The notes under the pieces are model-generated. The model was not told where the DNA came from and did not search any database. It saw only the letters and a list, made by a program, of their open reading frames with translations. Below are positions 31,230-33,514 of a stretch of 33,514 bases of DNA, in pieces. The first letter of the stretch is position 1. Each line of letters opens with the position of its first letter. The stretch lies in NCBI GenBank assembly GCA_021820525.1, contig JAKADM010000013.1, positions 1 through 33,514 on the forward strand, in the 5' to 3' direction. The stretch comes from Thermoplasmata archaeon (lineage in GTDB: Archaea > Thermoplasmatota > Thermoplasmata > Thermoplasmatales > Thermoplasmataceae). Both the position numbers and the translations under genes were made by a program.

Positions 31230-32369
31230 TCAGAAAAGCTTATTGGAAGAGTTTGAAATATTAAGATAAATGTTGATGAAACGGGGACGGTATATGGATG
31301 GGTTGTGCTGGCAGGAGAGATTGAGAGTGTTTACATCATAGGAAAGTATAATCTCAGAGCTGTATGAAAACTGAACATGGGGTCCATAGGTCCAGACACT
31401 GCATGATTGATATTTTGATATCTGGGGTGCCGTATATATGGTTGTGCCATGGGTGAAATTCACCACAGGATTACTGGAAATATACCCAATTATCTGCCCG
31501 TTAAAAATACCATAGGGAACCGACACATTGGACGTAAACAGGATATATTCCGAATCAAAACTCGCCACGCTGAATCCTGCAGCAACTCTGTTGAAAACAG
31601 AAACTGCGCTGGATTGATCCACTGACCATCCACCTCCATCATAGTATGACCAATTTCCTTCAAGATCTGTACCGTTAACACGGGCAACATACATTGAGGA
31701 TGTGCCGTTTCCAATTCCGTAAATATATGTGGTATTATTGATATGAAGGACCCACTGTGACCAGTTGATCTGACTGTTGCTGATCAATATTATCTTTTCA
31801 AGATCCAGAGTTGACTCGTTAATAATTCCAAGATATGTTACCTGAAATTTTATATCCAGAGGATTGGAACCATATGATGAATATAGGCCTAATAGAATTT
31901 CAATCCTGTTTCCAGATATTTCTCCTGGACCTGGCCAGTACCACTGGTACTGAGTGGGATCAGGAAAGTACGCAAGATTATTATTAACTGGTACACCTGA
32001 GGTCAAAGTTTCATAGAATGTTCCGTTCTTTTCAAGTACCATAGAGTTCCTCATAAGTGAAGAGAGATCTCCTCTTGTTCCATTGGGCAACATATCCCTG
32101 TAGAAAGTGTCATCAAATATCCAGAGTACTGTTCCATTTGGAAGTGTTATGTGATATGTGCCATCCGATCCTGTCCATCCCTTTCCCATGTTTCCATAGG
32201 AATTCAATGCGTTCTCTAATGAATAATTTACCTCGACACTCCTGACATCAATTGTTTCCGATGAGTTTCCGTTGAATTGAGTTTCAATGAATGAAATTGC
32301 CGGCGAATAAAACATAATAAGGAGTATGAGAAGGATCAAAAATATTGCCAATATTGCTCCGGCTTTCAT
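31230..32369 (-). CDS. Membrane-anchored surface protein, DUF4185/DUF5005-like propeller
   Basis: 379 residues. An N-terminal helix (residues 3-28) is the only membrane segment; the rest should lie outside. Residues 60-90 (GKGWTGSDGTYHITLPNGTV, LWIFDDTFY) resemble the opening blade of DUF4185/DUF5005 proteins, five-bladed propellers related to glycoside hydrolases. Later segments (SQWVLHINNTTYIYG, YILFTSNVS) are spaced like further blades. About 17 N-glycosylation sequons are present, suiting a wall-less archaeon's glycoprotein coat. Activity unknown. Hairpin GCTTTT-TCAG-AAAAGC (31224-31239) spans the stop codon. Confidence 0.75.
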   Translation of the reverse strand: MKAGAILAIFLILLILLIMFYSPAISFIETQFNGNSSETIDVRSVEVNYSLENALNSYGNMGKGWTGSDGTYHITLPNGTVLWIFDDTFYRDMLPNGTRGDLSSLMRNSMVLEKNGTFYETLTSGVPVNNNLAYFPDPTQYQWYWPGPGEISGNRIEILLGLYSSYGSNPLDIKFQVTYLGIINESTLDLEKIILISNSQINWSQWVLHINNTTYIYGIGNGTSSMYVARVNGTDLEGNWSYYDGGGWSVDQSSAVSVFNRVAAGFSVASFDSEYILFTSNVSVPYGIFNGQIIGYISSNPVVNFTHGTTIYTAPQISKYQSCSVWTYGPHVQFSYSSEIILSYDVNTLNLSCQHNPSIYRPRFINIYLNISNSSNKLF

Positions 32370-32516
32370 GAAATAATAACATTTAGTTAAAAATAAATTT
32401 TTCTGAATAGTTATTTCATTTTAAATGGGTAATTTAGATGTAGGCTTCATTGGAATAAAAACAAATTTACTCCTGAACCCTGAAATTCCAAAATTAAAAA
32501 GGTATTAAAAGATGTG

Positions 32517-32795
32517 TTATATGTATAAGCTCTTTTTATCCTTGATGATTATTGCCGTACCAGGAGAGATATCGTACCTTAACTTTGAAACTCTTTTGAC
32601 ATTAATGAAGACCACTGGTTCAACTGTTTTCTCCATAAATTTTAGAAGCTTTTTCCTTATGGTTGTGTTAATGGATAAAATCTCAATAGTCTGTTCATAT
32701 ATGCCATAAACAGCCACAGGAATTTCCATGGAGTTTTCATCAAGCACCTTTCTGTCAAATTCAAATGTCAAACTCTCTCCTATTTCGAGCCTCAT
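32517..32795 (-). CDS. Small hypothetical protein
   Basis: 92-residue, mostly beta-strand, charged soluble protein (MRLEIGESLTFEFDRKVLDE ... PVAVYGIYEQTIEILSI ... SPGTAIIIKDKKSL). No family recognised. A good TATA box, TTTATATATC, on the minus strand (about 32826-32835) lies 34 bases before ATG 32795, giving a short leader and supporting a real gene. Single-gene unit. Confidence 0.6.
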   Translation of the reverse strand: MRLEIGESLTFEFDRKVLDENSMEIPVAVYGIYEQTIEILSINTTIRKKLLKFMEKTVEPVVFINVKRVSKLRYDISPGTAIIIKDKKSLYI

Positions 32796-33036
32796 TCTTT
32801 ACACAAAAACTTAACAATACAGTGATATATAAACATAACTCATAACCCGGTATATAATGAGTATAGTTTACATAAAATTATTTCCAGTAATTTCAATGAA
32901 TTAAAGTGATTCTATGAACTCTGTTTTTAAATTCCTGAAACTTAAAATTACACTTTAGATTCTCCTGGAGTTCAAACGCGATAAGGTCGAATCACATTAC
33001 TAAAACGATATATATTGTTATATTATTTGAGATTGA

Positions 33037-33109
33037 GGGCTCGTAGTCTAGTGGTTATGATACCGCCCTTACAAGGCGGTGGTCACCGGTTCGAATCCGG
33101 GCGGGCCCA
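33037..33109 (+). tRNA. tRNA-Val (anticodon UAC)
   Basis: 73-nt cloverleaf. Acceptor GGGCTCG pairs with CGGGCCC, discriminator A. Anticodon arm CCGCC-CTTACAA-GGCGG has TAC at 34-36. T-arm ACCGG-TTCGAAT-CCGGG has an A-G mismatch at the outer pair (49-65). No CCA is encoded and there is no intron. The TATA-like ATATATAT at about 33008-33015 lies 25-28 bases upstream, and a T-run (33126-33131) shortly after the gene is a likely terminator. Confidence 0.96.
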
Positions 33110-33446
33110 TTCTATATACGGTTTAGTTTTTTAAGAAATCCTTAATATTACTATCTTTGTAAGCGATAAAATGGTACATGTATCTTAGGATTTGATAGTC
33201 TTCCTTTATATAGTGCCGGATCGGTTTTTGGAATATAAAAATAACTAAATAAAAATAATCGATTTCTACTAAGAGAATAAATTACAATCTTATCCACCTT
33301 AATAAAGTCTCTTTTCAGTCATGGTTATCCTTATGTTTAAAATTTAGCGTTAATTTATAAACGATTTAAGAGTGTTGGAGTTTTTCATGGTAAATTACCT
33401 AATAAAATTAATCAGATTTACTACAAGCCTATAATTTGGATTAAAA
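33110..33446. other. AT-rich intergenic DNA
   Basis: Apart from the T-run ending tRNA-Val, I see no gene or structured element. Short open frames here are below 20 codons. Confidence 0.5.
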
Positions 33447-33514
33447 TTAATTCCTAATAAGGCATATCTCCATTACCTTATCGTATATGTCAGAATGATT
33501 AACCTTAAAATGTA
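33447..33514 (-). CDS. Possible C-terminal end of a gene entering from the right edge (partial)
   Basis: A minus-strand frame open at the window edge ends at TAA 33449-33447 and reads HFKVNHSDIYDKVMEICLIR plus a final Asn. The composition is protein-like, but 22 codons are too few to decide. Confidence 0.25.
   Translation of the reverse strand, partial: HFKVNHSDIYDKVMEICLIRN

Noticed and set aside
32880-33000. Possible C/D box small RNA before tRNA-Val
   Set aside because: No good pair of RUGAUGA and CUGA boxes with correct spacing could be found.
1-33514. CRISPR array, integrated virus or intact IS element
   Set aside because: No spaced direct repeats, no integrase or transposase motifs, and neither tRNA gene has a repeated 3' end that would mark an attachment site.

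Overview
The window looks like chromosome from a thermoacidophilic archaeon of the Thermoplasmatales (Ferroplasma, Cuniculiplasma, Acidiplasma or Thermoplasma type). This rests on archaeal-type MCM, FKBP, DUF424, eL18 and RpoN proteins, a bat-type HTH protein, a TRASH-domain copper regulator, and promoters with a TATA-like box about 25 bp before the start codon and almost no leader. I cannot fix the genus. No CRISPR array, phage block or intact insertion sequence was seen.

Region by region. 1-3643 (minus): an oligopeptide-type ABC importer, with a binding protein, permease B and a partial permease C running off the left edge. 3844-8565: a DUF202 membrane protein, a SAP-like hypothetical protein, a MarR regulator-MFS exporter pair with a perfect palindromic operator, and two orphan membrane proteins. 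8566-9563: about 1 kb with no supportable gene. 9564-11105 (minus): eL18, uL13, uS9, RNA polymerase subunit N and tRNA-Pro(GGG). 11134-12664: a TrmJ-like methyltransferase and a long FKBP isomerase. 12767-15196: pyruvate kinase, divergent from a bat-type HTH regulator. 15193-21933 (minus): a complete tryptophan operon, trpB2-trpA-trpD-trpF-trpE-trpG-trpC, ending in a DAHP synthase gene. 21987-25140 (minus): MCM, DUF424 and a UbiE-like methyltransferase. 25284-28505: a copper island with a TRASH regulator facing a 46-residue YHS protein, a Cu(I) ATPase carrying its own YHS domain, and a Cys-containing HesB-like protein. 28625-33109: a phosphate/sugar-type MFS transporter, an aldo/keto reductase, a surface protein resembling a DUF4185 propeller, a small hypothetical protein and tRNA-Val(UAC). 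The last 400 bp hold at most the tail of another gene.

How the genes work together. The trp operon can carry carbon from PEP and erythrose-4-phosphate entry (DAHP synthase) and then from chorismate to tryptophan; its cistrons overlap or abut, and several internal starts have strong Shine-Dalgarno sequences. Pyruvate kinase, which uses the same PEP, lies next to it. The copper island has the sensor, carrier and pump logic of archaeal cop loci.

The most unusual observation is rpoN. Its reading frame has no ATG, GTG or TTG before the essential zinc motif. An ACG stands exactly where the family's initiator Met belongs, five bases after an 8-base match to the archaeal anti-Shine-Dalgarno sequence. 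Several dyads over promoters (MarR, trp, pyk/bat, peptide importer) are candidate operators. I did not find a clearly new multi-gene system; the best leads are the rpoN start, the fourth gene of the copper island, and the trp and pyk/bat dyads.
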